From the NCBI GenBank assembly GCA_026713505.1, contig JAPOOH010000450.1, forward strand, positions 1-7,110: a DNA stretch of 7,110 bases, given 5' to 3'. The stretch comes from Chloroflexota bacterium (lineage in GTDB: Bacteria; Chloroflexota; Dehalococcoidia; Lucifugimonadales; Australimonadaceae). This document shows, in pieces, positions 5,502 through 7,110 of the stretch. Position numbers and translations under genes: made by a program. The notes under the pieces were generated by a model. The model searched no databases and was not told where the DNA came from. It was given only the letters and a program-made list of their open reading frames with translations. Numbering within the stretch: the stretch's first letter is position 1; every line of letters starts with the position of its first letter.

Positions 5502-6753
5502 AGCGTGGCTGGTCGCGCGGCACGAATTCGCGGTCACGATCGGCCGGCTCGGCTTCCGCATCTTCGCCGCCGCGGTGCCGGTGCTCGCGCTGCTCGCGCT
5601 TATCGGGATCGGCGTCTTCGACGCGGTGCGCGGTGGGGATGAGGCCTCCCCCGATGAGAGGCAGCCAGCCGCCGAGGCCGCCCGCGTGGGCTACGCTGAC
5701 CTCAGTGTCGGCGAGGACGGCCAGCCGCTGTTCGCGTCGTTCCGGGAGCAGGACGGCGTCGCCTTCGTGCCCTATCCCGACGAGGAGCGGGGAAGCGCTG
5801 CGCTGCAAGCAGGAGAGGTCGACGCCCTCTACGTATTCCCGCGCGATTTCCTGGAGACCGGCCTGCTCGTGCGGATGCGCATGGAGGACAGCAACGGAGG
5901 CGCCGGCAACGACGAGCTGCGACGGTTCGTGCTGAGCAACCTGGTCGCGGGGGAGGTCAGCGAGCAGCAACTCCAGCGTGTCATCAGTCCCTATACCGTG
6001 GCCCCGGTTGAACTATCGGCATCAGGGGAGCCCGTGGAGGAAGACGACTTCGACAGCGCGGAGTTCCTGTTCTCCTTCGGCGCGGGGATGCTTCTGCTGG
6101 TCTCGGTGCTGACCGCCGCCGGGTACCTGCTGCAGGGGCTGAGCGAGGAGAAGGAGAACCGCATCATGGAGGTGCTGCTCTCTTCGCTCAAACCGGAGCA
6201 GCTGATGTTCGGCAAGCTGCTGGGACTCGGCGCGGCAGGTCTGCTGCAGATGGCCGTCTGGACGGCGGCGCTCGTCGCCTTCCTGCTGGCGCTGGGCCGT
6301 ATCGTGGACCTGCCCGTGGAGCTGAGCGCGCCGTCCGTTGGGACGCTCGGCGTGGCTCTGGCGTACTTCCTGCTGGGTTACGCGTTCCTCGGCACAGTCC
6401 AGGCAGCGCTCGGTGTCGTCACGACGAACCTGAAGGAAGCGAACAACATCGCGGTGTTCGTCGTCCTGCCCGCCGTCTCGCCGATGTGGTTCCTCACGGT
6501 GCTGATAGAGCACCCGGACAGCGTGCTCGCGCGGGTGCTGAGCTACGTACCGTTCACCGCCCCGCTCACCGGACTCATCAGGTTCGGAGCAGGTGGAACG
6601 GGCCTGGGGGAGGTCGCGCTGAACCTCGGCGTACTCGCGGCTTTCGCGGCGCTCGCCGTCCTGCTCACGGCACGCCTCTTCCGCGCCTACCTGCTCATGT
6701 ACGGGCAGCGCCCGGGCGTGCGGCACATCCTCCGCACGCTGTGGAGCGGATGA
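5491..6753 (+). CDS. ABC-2 type exporter permease, NatB/YhaP type
   Basis: This 420-residue membrane protein is the partner of the upstream ATPase. A first helix (about 22-43) is followed by a long extracytoplasmic domain (about 44-190), and a cluster of helices fills about 193-398 (roughly 193-215, 243-268, 286-308, 318-339, 350-368, 376-398). The hallmark LSEEKENRIMEVLLSSLKPE followed by QLMFGKLLGLG (217-247) identifies the NatB-like ABC2_membrane family. The ATG at 5491 overlaps the ATPase stop by 11 bases, and GGAAGAGG lies 6 bases upstream, so the two are translationally coupled. It ends 3 bases from the convergent VOC gene, which leaves no separate terminator. Confidence 0.93.
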   Translation: MQSKAWLVARHEFAVTIGRLGFRIFAAAVPVLALLALIGIGVFDAVRGGDEASPDERQPAAEAARVGYADLSVGEDGQPLFASFREQDGVAFVPYPDEERGSAALQAGEVDALYVFPRDFLETGLLVRMRMEDSNGGAGNDELRRFVLSNLVAGEVSEQQLQRVISPYTVAPVELSASGEPVEEDDFDSAEFLFSFGAGMLLLVSVLTAAGYLLQGLSEEKENRIMEVLLSSLKPEQLMFGKLLGLGAAGLLQMAVWTAALVAFLLALGRIVDLPVELSAPSVGTLGVALAYFLLGYAFLGTVQAALGVVTTNLKEANNIAVFVVLPAVSPMWFLTVLIEHPDSVLARVLSYVPFTAPLTGLIRFGAGGTGLGEVALNLGVLAAFAALAVLLTARLFRAYLLMYGQRPGVRHILRTLWSG

Positions 6754-6756
6754 ACC

Positions 6757-7110
6757 TTAACGGACGCCGGCCTCTTCGAACGTGAACCGGTTGTTGCCCC
6801 CGCCCACGCGCTCGGAGAGGAAACGCTTGCCGTCCTGCGGCGCCATGAGGTCCACGTAGATCTCCAGCCGGTTGCCGTCCGGGTCGTTGAAGTAGACGCT
6901 CTTGGTCATGCCATGGTCGGTCAGGCTCGCGATCTCGACTCCGTTGTCCAGCAGCCGCTGGTGCAGCACCTGCAACTCCGCCATGCCGCCGTCCACGACC
7001 AGCGCGACGTGCCCCAGCCCCACGTTCCCGCGCGTGTGCTCTCCGTTCACGCTGAACAGCCCGATGTCGTGGTGCTGGGTGCCGAACGACATGAACGCCG
7101 CTCCCTCGGA
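6757..7110 (-). CDS. VOC-superfamily protein (glyoxalase/extradiol dioxygenase fold), partial at 5' end
   Basis: The frame is open to the right window edge, so the true N-terminus lies beyond 7110; 117 codons plus the stop are visible. The first Met inside the window (7092) is internal: the preceding SEGAAF plus MSFGTQHHDIGLF resembles the end of the first beta-alpha-beta module of VOC dioxygenases. GLGHVAL, carrying a candidate metal-ligand His, begins the second module, and DPDGNRLEIYVD carries the candidate Glu ligand. The missing N-terminus probably holds the remaining ligand. It may act on an aromatic ring-cleavage substrate or be a glyoxalase-like or resistance protein; the substrate is not readable. 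It is convergent with the exporter operon, 3 bases apart. Confidence 0.85.
   Translation of the reverse strand, partial: SEGAAFMSFGTQHHDIGLFSVNGEHTRGNVGLGHVALVVDGGMAELQVLHQRLLDNGVEIASLTDHGMTKSVYFNDPDGNRLEIYVDLMAPQDGKRFLSERVGGGNNRFTFEEAGVR

Noticed and set aside
4701..5561. Minus-strand open frame of 286 codons opposite the exporter ATPase
   Set aside because: It is antisense to a gene with all ABC motifs, and its translation is His/Arg/Gln-rich with no recognisable motif.

Overview
This is a GC-rich bacterial window with six protein genes, one of them cut by the right edge. It has no RNA genes, CRISPR array, insertion sequence or phage gene. The best lineage clue is the long Thr-Pro linker directly after the lipobox of the solute-binding lipoprotein, a style common in Chloroflexota. 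Chloroflexota (possibly a Dehalococcoidia/SAR202-like lineage) is a plausible but unproven source.

Left half (10-3537, minus strand): a complete compatible-solute importer operon, read right to left as ATPase with tandem CBS domains (ProV/OpuAA type), MetI-fold permease (ProW/OpuAB type) and solute-binding lipoprotein (ProX/OpuAC type). It should import glycine betaine or a related quaternary-amine solute (proline betaine, choline, TMAO, DMSP). The binding protein carries its two halves in swapped order relative to E. coli ProX: the ProX C-terminal half comes first and the N-terminal half last. All three candidate cage tryptophans are kept. A perfect 8-bp inverted repeat lies between the permease and binding-protein genes. 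Upstream of the ATPase gene, an 11-bp, nearly all-GC complement can fold over its Shine-Dalgarno sequence, which suggests translational control of the operon.

Middle (3538-4562): about 470 bases without a convincing gene but with several inverted repeats. Next comes a minus-strand gene for an unrecognised 152-residue protein, with a hydrophobic N-terminus and an acidic Pro-rich tail made of four 9-residue repeats (27-bp DNA units). A 100-base divergent spacer separates it from the next operon.

Right half (4563-6753, plus strand): a two-gene ABC exporter of NatA/NatB (YhaQ/YhaP) type, whose ATPase and permease genes overlap by 11 bases. It ends 3 bases from the convergent end of a partial minus-strand gene for a VOC (glyoxalase/extradiol dioxygenase fold) protein that runs off the window at 7110.

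The most interesting points are the permuted binding protein, the leader hairpin that could mask the ribosome-binding site of the importer, and the repeat-tailed small protein.
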